Shown one piece after another: positions 20,775 to 30,755 of a DNA stretch of 64,000 bases; the first letter of the stretch is position 1; each line of letters opens with the position of its first letter. The notes under the pieces were generated by a model. The model made no database searches. It saw nothing but the letters and a program-made list of their open reading frames with translations, and was not told where the DNA came from. The translations under genes were made by a program, and so were the position numbers. This stretch comes from Atriophallophorus winterbourni (taxonomy: Eukaryota; Platyhelminthes; Trematoda; Plagiorchiida; Microphallidae), in contig JACCGJ010013839.1 of assembly GCA_013407085.1 (NCBI GenBank), positions 99,653 through 163,652 on the forward strand, read 5' to 3'.

Positions 20775-23762
20775 TCAATAACCAGGAATACCGTGACAAA
20801 ATATATTGTCTATAGAAGTGTTTATTTTGAGAATTTCGCATAGCGATGGAGCAGTAAGAGAATCTACGAGTGTTTTAAATTTACCTGCAGATGTGCACAT
20901 GCGGAAATGAAGTGGAAGAGAATTCCAAAGATGCGCATATCTAATTAAAAAGAAGTTTTGTCGAACTTTAGTGCGAGTAAGGGGAATATGTAATAGCCTC
21001 ATTCGGTTACGTCGTACAGAACGATTGCAATCTTGGAAGCGCATGGTAGATCTAAGCTTAACTTGGTGCTCTGTGATGATTCGGAAGAAAAGAAAAAGAT
21101 TAAGGCGAATTCTGCGTAACCATAGCGGGTCAATGTCTAGTAGATTGCATCTTACTTTATAAGGTGAAGGATTAGAGTAGCCTAACATGATTTTGCTAAT
21201 TCTACGTTGAAGGCTTTCTAAGAGAATACAGTCACGCCTAGCGATGTGAGAGTAGGCTATATTACAGTAATCAAGAAGTGGTAATACTTTCATTTTATAT
21301 AGACTTAGTCTACTTTCACGAAGGAGGAATTTTTGATTTATCAAACCAAAATTCTGTCTAGCTCTTGCTATGAGAAATCTTACTTGTTCGTTGAAATTGA
21401 GAGATGAAGAATATCTAAATCCTAAGTCTTTGATTTCGTTAGAAGGTGCGAGTGGTGTATTGTTGAGAATAATACTACCGGGGGGTATTGAGCAGCGTAT
21501 ACCCATGAATTGCGTCTTCAGAGCTGAGAATTCTAAACCCCATTGTGAGCCCCAACTTGAAAGGGTTGAAAGATCGTCGTTGAGAGAGTCTATAGCCTGT
21601 GATACCTCTATGGCTGGAAAAGCTAAAACAAGTTTAATATCATCCGCAAAGATAAAAAGCTTTGAGTTTTTTACGAAATCCTGCACATCATTAATATATA
21701 TAAGAAAAAGGAGGGGACCTAGTACGCTACCCTGAATGACTCCACTTGGTATAGGTTGTGTTTCAGAGGATATGCCATTAACGGAAACGGAGAAGGTGCG
21801 ATCAGAAAGATATGAGCAGAACCAATTAAATAGGGATCCGGAAATCCCAAGTGATGATAATTTCCGAAGAAGAAGAGAATGAGGAACCTTATCAAATGCT
21901 TTGGTAATGTCTAAGAAAACTGTCAGTACAGCTAATCCATGATCTATGGAGGCCGTTATATGGTCCAAATATTCCAGCTGACAGGTAATGCAGGACTTTT
22001 GATTTAAAAAACCATGTTGGAATGGAGAGAAAGCGTTTGGGCCCAAGTAAGCTATTAATGCGTTCTTGATCAACTTTTCGAATAGCCTAGAGAGAAAAGG
22101 TGTGTGATTAATTGGGCGATAATTAGTGACGATGTGCAAATTCCCTGTTTTAAGCCGAGGTACAATGACAGAATGTTTCCATTCGAGAGGAAAAATACCA
22201 GATTTAATAGAAAGATTAAACAGGTTTAATAAAATTAATGGTATATCATCCGTATTTAGTTGCAAGATTGCTGGAACAAAGCCCACAATATCAGGCTTGT
22301 AAGAAGCTTTGCTTCGCCGACACATTGAGCTAACTTCTTGTAAACTAAAGGAGATGGAATCCATACACATTGAATTAATATTTTGATTTGGGAGTACAGG
22401 GTATACGCTGGTATTGAATGACTGACTAAAATAGTTCAGAAAAAGCTTACTTATTGCTAAAGAGTCTGATGTTGATGATTCCCTACCATCATCGTTGAAC
22501 ACAAGTGTAGAAATTTCATGTTTACTTAGATTATATCGAGATCTCGTCAGACTGTTCAAAGACTTGGTCTTCGAAGCACTGTTCAGGGCCATTCTTTCTT
22601 GATTCTCGATGAATTGTAATTTGATTGTTGTAAAAGAGCTAAGAAGTTCCTTGAGACGTAAAAATGAATAAAAGTCTGGTGTGTGGTTGACAAAAGCAGA
22701 AAGACGGGCTATCTTTTTTTCAAGAAGTTTTATTTTATCAAGTTTAATAGGTTTAGTCTTTCGATGAAGTGATGCAGTTACAAGACATCTAGAGAGATTT
22801 TTATGAAATATGGAAGAGATAAGATTAAAATCTGGAGATATAAAGAAGTCAGTCCAATCAGAGTTTCTGATTAGAGTCGAAAACTTTATCCGATCAATAT
22901 AAAGACAATCATTATCTGTGCTGATGGATGTCCGAGTTTCATGAAGATGAAGTTGGCACATAACCATTTTATGATCACAACCAAGAAGGGGCGGTATGAC
23001 TTGCACATTACTAGGATTAGGACCCAATGTGAAAATAAGGTCTAGAAGGCTTGATTGCCTTGTAGGTTTATCTACTGCTTGAGTGTAACCTAGTAAGCTG
23101 ATTGCTTCGGAAAAAGAGGAAAATTTTCTAGATAGATGGGGGGAATTCCAGCATGTATAAGGCATGTTAAAATCACCAGCTATAAGTTTATTTTTATGAG
23201 GGGTCAGTGAAACTTCAATAAAAGCATTTTTTATCTTATCAAGATTATGTGAAGATGGAGGAGGTGGGTTGTAAATACAACCGAAAAGGGCGTCCAGTGA
23301 AGGTATATCGATCCATACCGAATCACCAATATCATCCAGTGTAGAAGAAGAATAAAGTTTGGCCGGGATATCCTTAGTAATATATATGATGCAACCACCA
23401 CCACGAGTGGAGCACCGATTTTTACGAAAAATATTATAATTTGGGAGGAAAAGGAGTGCGTCTGCATCTTCATCAGTCGTCCAAGTTTCAGTGATTAAGA
23501 CTACATCAGTCGGGTTATTAGATAGGAAAAATTGAAGATCAGACATTTTAGAAGTAATGGATCTCGCGTTAAATAGAAGGATGCGGATAGGGGAAGTAGA
23601 AAGAGGGGTATTAATGATAGGGGCCGGAGATTTGAAACTAGATTGCGCTACATCGTGTAGATGGGTGGAAACACAAGGGGAAAATTTGAAGGTTGGAAAT
23701 GGTCTGGGTAAAACTGGGTGGGGGCGTATGATGGATATATTTGTGGAGCAGGGTGTGGCCAA
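20775..23762 (-). CDS. CR1-II ORF2: endonuclease and reverse transcriptase
   Basis: About 995 residues from a TTG at 23762; the frame opens after a TAG a few codons upstream and holds no ATG before the endonuclease. Endonuclease motifs are ILLFNARSITSK, LITETWTTDEDAD, IAGDFNMPYTCW and GCDHKMVM. The RT has YRPINHTPFLSRLFEK, FQHGFLNQKSC, FLDITKAFDKVPH near residue 619, QGSVLGPLLFLIYINDV and catalytic FADDIK near 705. The C-terminus has LPLLDYCNIAYSH and YAHLWNSLPLHF. ORF2 overlaps ORF1 by over 110 nt in the -1 frame. It looks intact. Confidence 0.92.
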   Translation of the reverse strand: MATPCSTNISIIRPHPVLPRPFPTFKFSPCVSTHLHDVAQSSFKSPAPIINTPLSTSPIRILLFNARSITSKMSDLQFFLSNNPTDVVLITETWTTDEDADALLFLPNYNIFRKNRCSTRGGGCIIYITKDIPAKLYSSSTLDDIGDSVWIDIPSLDALFGCIYNPPPPSSHNLDKIKNAFIEVSLTPHKNKLIAGDFNMPYTCWNSPHLSRKFSSFSEAISLLGYTQAVDKPTRQSSLLDLIFTLGPNPSNVQVIPPLLGCDHKMVMCQLHLHETRTSISTDNDCLYIDRIKFSTLIRNSDWTDFFISPDFNLISSIFHKNLSRCLVTASLHRKTKPIKLDKIKLLEKKIARLSAFVNHTPDFYSFLRLKELLSSFTTIKLQFIENQERMALNSASKTKSLNSLTRSRYNLSKHEISTLVFNDDGRESSTSDSLAISKLFLNYFSQSFNTSVYPVLPNQNINSMCMDSISFSLQEVSSMCRRSKASYKPDIVGFVPAILQLNTDDIPLILLNLFNLSIKSGIFPLEWKHSVIVPRLKTGNLHIVTNYRPINHTPFLSRLFEKLIKNALIAYLGPNAFSPFQHGFLNQKSCITCQLEYLDHITASIDHGLAVLTVFLDITKAFDKVPHSLLLRKLSSLGISGSLFNWFCSYLSDRTFSVSVNGISSETQPIPSGVIQGSVLGPLLFLIYINDVQDFVKNSKLFIFADDIKLVLAFPAIEVSQAIDSLNDDLSTLSSWGSQWGLEFSALKTQFMGIRCSIPPGSIILNNTPLAPSNEIKDLGFRYSSSLNFNEQVRFLIARARQNFGLINQKFLLRESRLSLYKMKVLPLLDYCNIAYSHIARRDCILLESLQRRISKIMLGYSNPSPYKVRCNLLDIDPLWLRRIRLNLFLFFRIITEHQVKLRSTMRFQDCNRSVRRNRMRLLHIPLTRTKVRQNFFLIRYAHLWNSLPLHFRMCTSAGKFKTLVDSLTAPSLCEILKINTSIDNIFCHGIPGY
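23648..23687 (-). promoter_or_regulatory. Candidate -1 frameshift site, CR1-II
   Basis: The heptamer A AAT TTT (minus strand, 23687-23681) lies in the ORF1 zero frame (TCA AAT TTT). Slipping back one base gives AAA TTT and continues directly into ORF2 (FKFSPCVSTH). The ORF1 stop is at 23650-23648. Downstream pairing is weak: TTGTGT can pair with ACACGA across a 12-nt loop. Confidence 0.6.
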
Positions 23763-24859
23763 GTGGAAATTCTATGGGCGTTTGTTTGTGGTGGCTTAAA
23801 AGTTTGAGGGTTGGGATAAATATAAGGAAAGTTAAAGTTCCTATTTAGTCTAAGGTTTTGTGGATTTTCACCATGCTGCGTAGAGTGAGGGTAGGACCAC
23901 GATGCAGAATTGAGACGACCGTAAGGTGAAGGACCATAATAATTAAAGGTGGGAGCGTGTATAGGTAATTGGTGAAAATTTTTTCTTGAATAACTAGAAT
24001 TACTCTTTATAAAAGAGCCATTCGTATAAGGCCTAATAATTGGCGCTTGGTTGAGGAGAGGAGCTATTGCTCTAAATGTTGGAAGCTTAGCTTTTTTGTT
24101 ATCCTTAATAATTGGGCGAGGGACAGTTTGTGGATCAACGATTACCTGGGGTGTAGCAGGTGATCCGACGTCTAAGCTGATAGATACATTTTCAGTCAGG
24201 ACACTTATGTCAGTGAGGTTAGAAGTCTTGTTGCTACAAGATGGGGATTGGGTGCTTTCCGTCGCGGGCTTGGGAATTTTGCGGGTGAACTTACGTTGTA
24301 GGGGTGTGTTGTCACGTTTAAGCAACACATTCGAGAATCGAGGAAGTGAAGCTAGAACATGCTTGTTTTTTAGGATGTGAGAAGCATATTCTTCGTTAAT
24401 AAATTTGATAAGGATTGGGGTGCGTCTAGCAATTGACGATTTACGAAGCCTAATGAGTGTCGCTGAGTCAGCCGGAAGGCCGTAATGAGAGAGGATTGAC
24501 CGTTTGAGTTCATCCAACGGGTATTTATCGTCTATATTCAAAAGGATTATGTTCTTAGCTCTGATTCTCCGTTGCTCTATTTCCGAGGTTAGAGATTCAA
24601 CGAAGCGTCCCGTGCGCTGAAGCAGATCATAGTCAAGATTATAGTTGGGGTCAAGAAGAATTGCCAATGGTTCTAGTACCTTGAAAAGGCGCGATATACT
24701 GTTCACTTTATCAACCATGGTTTCAAAATTAGTCTCCAAATTGTGTAATTTAGAGAGTAGAGTCGACATATTAGAGTCTAGTACGACTGAACATTTATTC
24801 GATCGTGCAGTGACACGTTGTGTGTTTCGTGATGTTTTCAAGTATTTAGAAAGCACCAT
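23648..24859 (-). CDS. CR1-II ORF1 protein
   Basis: 403 residues from the ATG at 24859 (MVLSKYLK). The N-terminal third has heptad-like leucines (LSKLHNLETNF to ISRLFKVLEPLA), then an RRM-like block (AKNIILLNIDDKYPLDELKR to TPILIKFINEEYAS). The C-terminal half is rich in proline, asparagine and tyrosine and likely disordered. No PHD finger is present, unlike CR1-I and CR1-III. It is expected to bind LINE RNA. Confidence 0.8.
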   Translation of the reverse strand: MVLSKYLKTSRNTQRVTARSNKCSVVLDSNMSTLLSKLHNLETNFETMVDKVNSISRLFKVLEPLAILLDPNYNLDYDLLQRTGRFVESLTSEIEQRRIRAKNIILLNIDDKYPLDELKRSILSHYGLPADSATLIRLRKSSIARRTPILIKFINEEYASHILKNKHVLASLPRFSNVLLKRDNTPLQRKFTRKIPKPATESTQSPSCSNKTSNLTDISVLTENVSISLDVGSPATPQVIVDPQTVPRPIIKDNKKAKLPTFRAIAPLLNQAPIIRPYTNGSFIKSNSSYSRKNFHQLPIHAPTFNYYGPSPYGRLNSASWSYPHSTQHGENPQNLRLNRNFNFPYIYPNPQTFKPPQTNAHRISTWPHPAPQIYPSYAPTQFYPDHFQPSNFPLVFPPIYTM

Positions 24860-24885
24860 AATTGGCAAATAAACGTATGAAACAA

Positions 24886-25375
24886 TATATGCGATAGAGA
24901 GAACAAAGAAACTTGCCGAGTTTCAAACTGCCCGCTTTTAGTCGTTGCACGCTCGTTATTGACCGAGGTGTTGAGTGAAGCAGCCAAAGTGAGAAGCGAT
25001 TCGGATAGTCTGTCAAACCTTGCTTTGAAGATGGAAAGTTGTCAGATTGCTTTAAAGCAAATGCGCTGTGAAGCAGACTTGAACTCTGTCACCACCTTGG
25101 AAGGATTGGTCAAATGTTTGCCGGCTGGACTACAACAGCAATGGGCTGAACTGGCAGATGCAATTGCCGCTGATGGTTCAGAAGTTGAATTTGCACGTTT
25201 ATCCGAGTTTGTCTCCCGCAAAGCGAGAATCGCCAGGAGCAGGTTTGGCATGCTCATTAATGAGACTAAGCCATCAGAGAAATTGAAATTGTCCGAAGGA
25301 CGGAGAGTGTACATGACCACAAGTTACTCCCCATCAATGCGAATAGAATGCTACCAGTGTAAAGGACCTCATTGA
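24886..25375 (+). pseudogene. BEL-II gag, C-terminal part
   Basis: Gag resumes after the LINE with VVARSLLTEVLSEAAKV, MESCQIALKQMRCEADLNSV and LSEFVSRKARIARSRFGM, all aligned with BEL-I gag. It ends in the zinc knuckle CYQCKGPH, where a TGA replaces the next residue before IENC. Confidence 0.82.
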
Positions 25376-25384
25376 ATAGAAAAC

Positions 25385-26122
25385 TGCCCTACATATCTGA
25401 AGGCTGATGTGAAAGACAGATGGGCTATTGCTAAGAAACACGGTATGTGCTACGTTTGCTTGAACCGGTCTCATAAAGCATGCGACTGCAAGGTGCCGAC
25501 TGTTTGCTCCGTCGAAGGGTGTGGTAGACGTCACCATTCGCCTCTACATTATAATCGTATAATTGAGCAACAAAAAAATATTAATTACAGTGCTACTGCT
25601 CTCAGTCCAGCAGTAAGCCTGGGTTACCTGACGGTGAAAATTGACACTCCTTTGGGGCTTGTTCCAGTCCTAGCGTTACTCGATAATGGCTCGGATACCA
25701 CTCTGATCTCACAAAGATTTGTTGAAAACTTCGGTATGCCTAGTGTCGCAGTTGATGTGTCGATAACCTCGCTCGGTTTGCATCGAAAATTGAAAAGTTC
25801 AGTATTGAGTTTCAATGTACATTCCGTTGACGGGGATGAAGTAATTCATGTTGCCGAAGCGTACACGATTTCCAAGTTACCTGAAGTAACAATGAATTCC
25901 CCGAATAGTATCATCGCAAGATATGATCATTTGAAGGATCTAACATTCTCGGAGAATGTTGGACAAGAAATAACCTTGCTGATTGGATGTAACGTTCCGG
26001 AAGCGCATTGGGCGTTGGAACAGCGATTGGGAGGCATGCGCCGTCCATTTGCAACGAAAACATTGTTGGGTTGGATTTTGCAAACCCGGCATGCCAAGAC
26101 TCGAAAAATGTCTTCAGTTTAA
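25385..26122 (+). pseudogene. BEL-II aspartic protease region
   Basis: Cysteine-rich CYVCLNRSHKACDC and CSVEGCGRRHHSPLHY precede the retropepsin-like core LALLDNGSDTTLISQRFV. The block ends with LIGCNVPEAHWALEQRLGGM and RPFATKTLLGW, the usual Pao protease-to-RT junction. The frame closes at 26120; the RT continues with frame changes. Confidence 0.82.
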
Positions 26123-27404
26123 ATTCTTCTACGGATGAAGGGTCCATTGATGAATGTATCAGGAGGCTATACAATACTGAATTTGCGGATATTGCCACAG
26201 AAGGCAAGGAACGATCGCGTGAGGATGAAGAAGCATTTTCTATAGTGAAACGATCAAAAATTATTGACGGTAACTTCCAGGTGCCGCTACCGTGGAGGGG
26301 TGATAGACGTAAATTTACCGCAAATTATTGGATAGCGGAAAAGCGCTTGGGCTACTTTAGGCGTCGATTCGAACGTGTGACAGTGCGTTATTCGAACGCT
26401 ACAACAAGATAATGGCACATCATTTGACTACTGGTTATATCGGAACCGTTCCGAGTAATGCAGATGAGAATCATGCTTGGTATTTGCCTCACCATCCTGT
26501 TTTCAATCCTAAGAAACCAGAGAAGCTTAGAATTGTGTTCGATTGTGCTGCTAAACACAACGGTGTATCGTTGAATGATGCCCCACTTCAAGGACCAAAT
26601 CTGACAACAAATTTGATCGACGTGTTGATACGCTTCCGCTTACACGCCTATGCCGTCGCCGCTGATATCGAAGAAATGTTCTTACAGGTAAAGGTGCCAG
26701 AGCATGATAGAGATGTTGTTCGAATTCTCTGGTGGGACAAAAATGACATTTCGGGTCCCATTAAAACGTTTCGGATGACGGTTCATCCTTTTGGTGCAAC
26801 GTCGTCTCCATTCTGCGCAACGTTCGCACTGCGTAAAACGGTTGAGCAATTCGGGCATCTATTTGAAAGGAAAATCGGAGACTATGTTTCAAGAAATTTT
26901 TATGTGGATGACTGTTTGATATCAGTGCCTACTGAACTCGAAGCAAAATCCTTGGTGAAGCAGTTGTCTGCATTGTTACGAATGGGAGGGTTTCGTTTGA
27001 CAAAATGGATTTCCAATGATCGTAATGTACTTGAAGATGAGCCGGAGGACGAACGCGCACCTAATGTTCGAGTTATTAGCCAAGATAAGCTTACGACCGA
27101 AAGAATGCTGGGTGTTAAATGGGATGCAGACACTGACGAATTCGCGTTTGATCTGAATCTGTCAAAACGCCCAACGACGAAACGAAGTTTGTTGTCAGTT
27201 TTAAGTGGGTTGTATGACCCACTTGGCCTCATGAGTCCTTGGATTTTTCCTGGGAAGGTTTCACTACAAAATTGTTGCAGAAAACCTTTGGGTTGGGACG
27301 AGACGATGTGTGATGATCTTCAACTAATGTGTGATAAGTGGATCAGTAGCATGCATGCAATCAAGGAGTTACGTATTCCAAGACGCATTAGCGAAAATGA
27401 ATGA
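26120..27404 (+). pseudogene. BEL-II reverse transcriptase
   Basis: The Pao RT shows YLPHHPVFNPKKPEKLRIVF, NDAPLQGPNLTTNLIDVL, VAADIEEMFLQVKV, HPFGATSSPFCATF and catalytic FYVDDCLIS near 26900. The thumb and linker continue through LSVLSGLYDPLGLMSP and IFPGKV. The segment 26120-26411 (IIDGNFQVPLPW to KRLGYFRRRF) belongs to the same domain in another frame. Confidence 0.88.
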
Positions 27405-27780
27405 GAGTATGTCGTCCTTGAGTCTTCACGTTTTCAGCGATGCTTCGGAATCTGGCCATGGCGCTGTTGCATATGGACGTTTGTATAATGATTCGGTCAT
27501 GTCACCGGTTCGTCTATTATTTTCAAAATCTCGAGTGAATCCATTGAAAGCGGTATCGATTCCTAGGTTGGAATTAGCCGCAGCTGTACTTGCGGTACGT
27601 GTATATCTGATTCTGAAATCCGCCTTTGGTGAACTTGTCAAAAACGTTTTCTTTTGGACTGATTCGATGACCGTTTTGTATTATATTACCAATCGAACTA
27701 GTCGTTTCTCAACGTTCGTAGCGAATCGTTTGACCTTCATACATGAACACACGATACCTTGCCAGTGGAGGCATGTTGAT
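27398..27780 (+). pseudogene. BEL-II RNase H
   Basis: Pao-type RNase H with VFSDASESGHGAVAYGRL, VSIPRLELAAAVLAVRV, FFWTDSMTVLYYI and HTIPCQWRHVDC. The match to the family stops right after the HVDC motif, where a Gypsy LTR fragment starts. Confidence 0.85.
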
Positions 27781-27894
27781 TGTTTTGGATCTGTATGCCG
27801 TGTTACGTTGAGAAGTGTGTTCCGATTTGTTGAGCACAATAATCAGAAGGCGTACGTAGTTAGTGGTGAAATCTCCGCTGGATCACTCGCTACA
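27781..27894 (+). repeat. Gypsy LTR end fragment
   Basis: About 114 bp closely matching 10050-10156, both ending CTACA. Here it is not followed by a primer-binding-site motif, so it is a stray LTR piece fused to the broken BEL-II RNase H. Confidence 0.8.
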
Positions 27895-28281
27895 ATATAT
27901 TCGACGATCGTGACGACAATTGATTATGTATTTAGGGAGCACCTAGTTAAGAATAATGCTGGAAAAATGTAAAGCAATTTATCTTCACAAGTTCAACTTA
28001 TTTTAAACAGAGAGTTTTTTATTATATTTTTATCAATATTGTGCAAATAACTTCCGGTGGAATGTCACACAATAGCATCTACTACTAACTTCAAACCTTT
28101 CACAATATCTTTTGGTTTTAATTTACTCAAAACATTCAAATTGAAAATATTCGTATCGATAGTCGAGGAGTGACAGCACTTTGTCCCAAAAACCAAATGG
28201 AATACATGACAAATTTCTATGATGGTAAAAAAGCTCACACAAAGTTATGTGTTGCTCACGGTTTACTGACACATACTCGCC
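27895..28281. other. Region without recognised gene
   Basis: AT-rich sequence; no coding motif or repeat match recognised. Confidence 0.4.
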
Positions 28282-28375
28282 AAACAATTAATCACCGACA
28301 CTTAATCCCCAGACATTTAATCACCAAGTCACTTCATCCCCAATCAATTCATCTTCAGTCACATAATCCCCATTT
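28282..28375. repeat. Degenerate 15-bp minisatellite
   Basis: Six imperfect units of about 15 bp on the theme CACTTAATCCCCAGA (with TTCATC, TAATCA and CATAAT variants). The period is a multiple of three, so one frame gives pentapeptide repeats such as HRHLI and PRHLI. Confidence 0.75.
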
Positions 28376-28935
28376 TCATAACTTCTGAAGAATCCAGAGT
28401 ACTTTCAAATAAGCTTAATTAGCAGGATAGATATGCAATCGATTTTATAAACGTCAATATTTCCGTTGTTGTGTGTTGCTGAATTGCTCGTGATTTCCTG
28501 GTGCACATCTCAGCATACTTGTTCTTCTGTTTGATATGAACCCCAGCAATTGCTTGAAAAACAGAGGCCGAATGCTGTCGGCAATCCTTTTGCAAACAAT
28601 TAAGAAATGTTCACATGGTGGGATGTTTACATTAAAAGAGTGACTGTAAATCATGATGCCAGCATTCTACAGCATCATTCGTTCGGGCAGAACCACTGTT
28701 TGCGATTTCATACTTATTCCAGGTTTGAGGTTGAAAAAAAGCTGGTGCAAAGTGTTCTTTTCTACCTCTAATTCGTCGACCTCGAACACAGGTATGTTTA
28801 AAATGAGATAACAGTTCATTCAACCTCTCACTTTGAGGGATAGATTCGGCTAATTCTCAAATTTAACGACTACATCAACGGCACTGAAGCCAACGCTGGT
28901 AGGCATCTAATCATGAGGCGTAAATTATCATCTGC
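28376..28935. other. Region without recognised gene
   Basis: Short ORFs only; nothing recognised up to the Gypsy target duplication. Confidence 0.4.
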
Positions 28936-28940
28936 CTCAT

Positions 28941-29123
28941 CTCGTAGAATGGCCACTACAATAATGTTCCAAAGAATGTTGGAGATAAAGCACAGAAGAT
29001 AGAAGATTTATTGTGGTATCCAAAACGTGCACAAAGGTACAGCGGAAGCAATCACGGAACACGAAACAACGGGAAGTGCATATCAAGGTTAATTGATAGG
29101 TAGAGTAAAACAATGTTGTTACA
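28941..29123 (-). repeat. 3' LTR of the short Gypsy element
   Basis: 183 bp on the minus strand from TGTAACAACA to TTCTACGAG. It contains an AATAAA polyadenylation-type motif. It aligns over its full length with 30756-30938. Confidence 0.87.
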
Positions 29124-30049
29124 CAGCACCCTTCCAAGAAGTCTGGTAAGAGGAGACTTCTGGTCAGGAATTGACATTTGAACGACTCAAGCGGTATCAG
29201 GTCATTCCAGGCTGGAACATAGTCTATCAGCAACCAGTCACTCATAAGTCAGCCAAGACACTTGATCTGCGTGGGTCGATTGTCGGTGGTGATCAGTGTA
29301 GGATACACGGAAAACCGATAATTACTAAGCTGAGTCACGTCTCACATGGAGTGAACGTGCTGCCAGAGCCGAATCATATACGGTGAACGTGCCGCTAGCG
29401 GGAATTGCCTGTCCTGCATGGTCTTAGTATGAACCCAGTAGGAGCAGATGTACGCACATCTGTAGACTTGACAGTGAAGAACATAGTCCGCAATGAGAAT
29501 TTCCTGAATCCCCAGGGTTGATGGCAATCCGCCTCGCCTGAGTAAATCTGAGTGGCGTGTAGTCGGGCTGGTACGGATCTTGTCTGATGGATGTCGTGCT
29601 GGACGGTGAGTGCTCATGGGACTTCTGGACAGGATGACGACAAGCGATCCGTGAGTGACGCGTGCCATGGTTTCCAGAGCGAATGGGGCATGTGTAGCGG
29701 AATGGCTACACGGAGAATGCGTGTATTTCGGCATACTGAGTAGGAGTGCGACAAGCGTCGAGGATCCGTGGGTGGCGCGTGTCACGGTTTCCACAGCGGA
29801 AGGTGCATGTGAACCTGTAATGTGAGAAGAAAAATACTATCTATTGCATGTGTTAAAGGCCACGACCGAGTTATACTGAAGAGGCACATAAAACATGCAT
29901 GGGATATACCAAGTGATAATAACGTGTTATATATCCGCTACATAATTGGCAAATGTGCCGTTTCGGACGTCTACTCGCTGTGGAGATAGCGGATTGTGGT
30001 TAAATACTTGACGTACAAGTGTTTATTATCAAATATGGTGGGATTGCCA
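29124..30049 (-). other. Degenerate interior of the short Gypsy element
   Basis: A 150-codon minus-strand open stretch (29342-29794) exists, but I cannot align it confidently with integrase. It probably holds decayed pol or 3' UTR sequence. Confidence 0.4.
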
Positions 30050-30590
30050 TGATAGTGTCATGCTGAACGTACCCACTTGTTTTCGGCCATACAAATTTTC
30101 CTGTAAGAAACTCAACGCAAGCACGAATGCCAGGATGGGAAAGATTGCGCATGTTATGAATAGTGGCCGTCTAAACGCAGAAGAGGTATGTAGTCGAAAA
30201 GCGCTTTGCGATAAGACGCAAAGGATATCGCCTAAGCCATCAGGCAATAGAAGGTGTGATGAAAGAATAGGCGTCCCTGAGTAGTGCGATGCCGGCATCA
30301 GTAGCTTGCACTGCAGCGATTTCGCTGAGGTTGAGGGAGAGTGGCAACTCTATCACACACCTTTTAGAGATAGGAATTGTGGCACCTGTGATACATGGTG
30401 TTTCACTCGCGAACTGACTGACAAAATCCTGGTGCGTAATTTCTCTAGGAGAATACCTACCCCTGGATCTGTTCAATGATGAACGAAGGGCCTTATAAAC
30501 AGTAAACACGGTAAACTGTTTTCCCTGAGAATGTGTTCCAACCAGACATGTGAATCGATCAACAAGTGATGTTATGTGACGCATATGGCA
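30050..30590 (-). pseudogene. Gypsy pol remnant: RNase H end and integrase start
   Basis: On the minus strand, broken frames give YSPREITHQDFVSQF, then LPLSLNLSEIAAVQATD and HNMRNLSHPGIRACVEFL with KFVWP. The last is the integrase zinc-binding region of CsRn1-like Gypsy elements. The integrase core was not recognised downstream. Confidence 0.72.
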
Positions 30591-30755
30591 TACTGATGGA
30601 AAATTTGATGAAATAATGTAAAAATATTAACATGAAATAACGCCGATGTAAATAGGGAAATGACGTACCGGAAAATTCTCAAAGGGTGCGTGGATATTGG
30701 GCTCATCAATTGTAGTACACTAAGGTTTCGTGCATCACGTCAGGCTTGCAAATTT

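Larger units (their letters stand above)
19154..24885 (-). mobile_element. Full-length CR1-like LINE, both ORFs open (CR1-II)
   Basis: The 5.7-kb sequence that separates LLYLI of BEL-II gag from its continuation at about 24886. On the minus strand: short 5' leader, ORF1 (24859-23648), overlapping ORF2 (to 20775) and a long 3' UTR with 89-bp repeats and a terminal ATT-rich microsatellite. Neither ORF is broken. Comparison with BEL-I gag shows about 23 codons lost from the target at the insertion. The 17541-17967 fragment is a second copy. Confidence 0.82.
17968..27780 (+). mobile_element. BEL/Pao LTR retrotransposon with nested LINE (BEL-II)
   Basis: Order: 5' LTR, gag start, CR1-II LINE (19154-24885, minus), rest of gag, protease, RT and RNase H. 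The right part ends inside RNase H, where a Gypsy LTR fragment begins at 27781. Integrase and 3' LTR are absent. Homology to BEL-I is clear in LTR, gag and protease, with substantial divergence. Confidence 0.85.

Noticed and set aside
28170..28388. 72-codon ORF as a protein with pentapeptide repeats
   Set aside because: Its repeats come from the 15-bp minisatellite and no other support for coding exists.
29342..29794. 150-codon minus-strand ORF as a gene
   Set aside because: It lies inside the short Gypsy element between pol remnants and the 3' LTR and has no recognisable domain.
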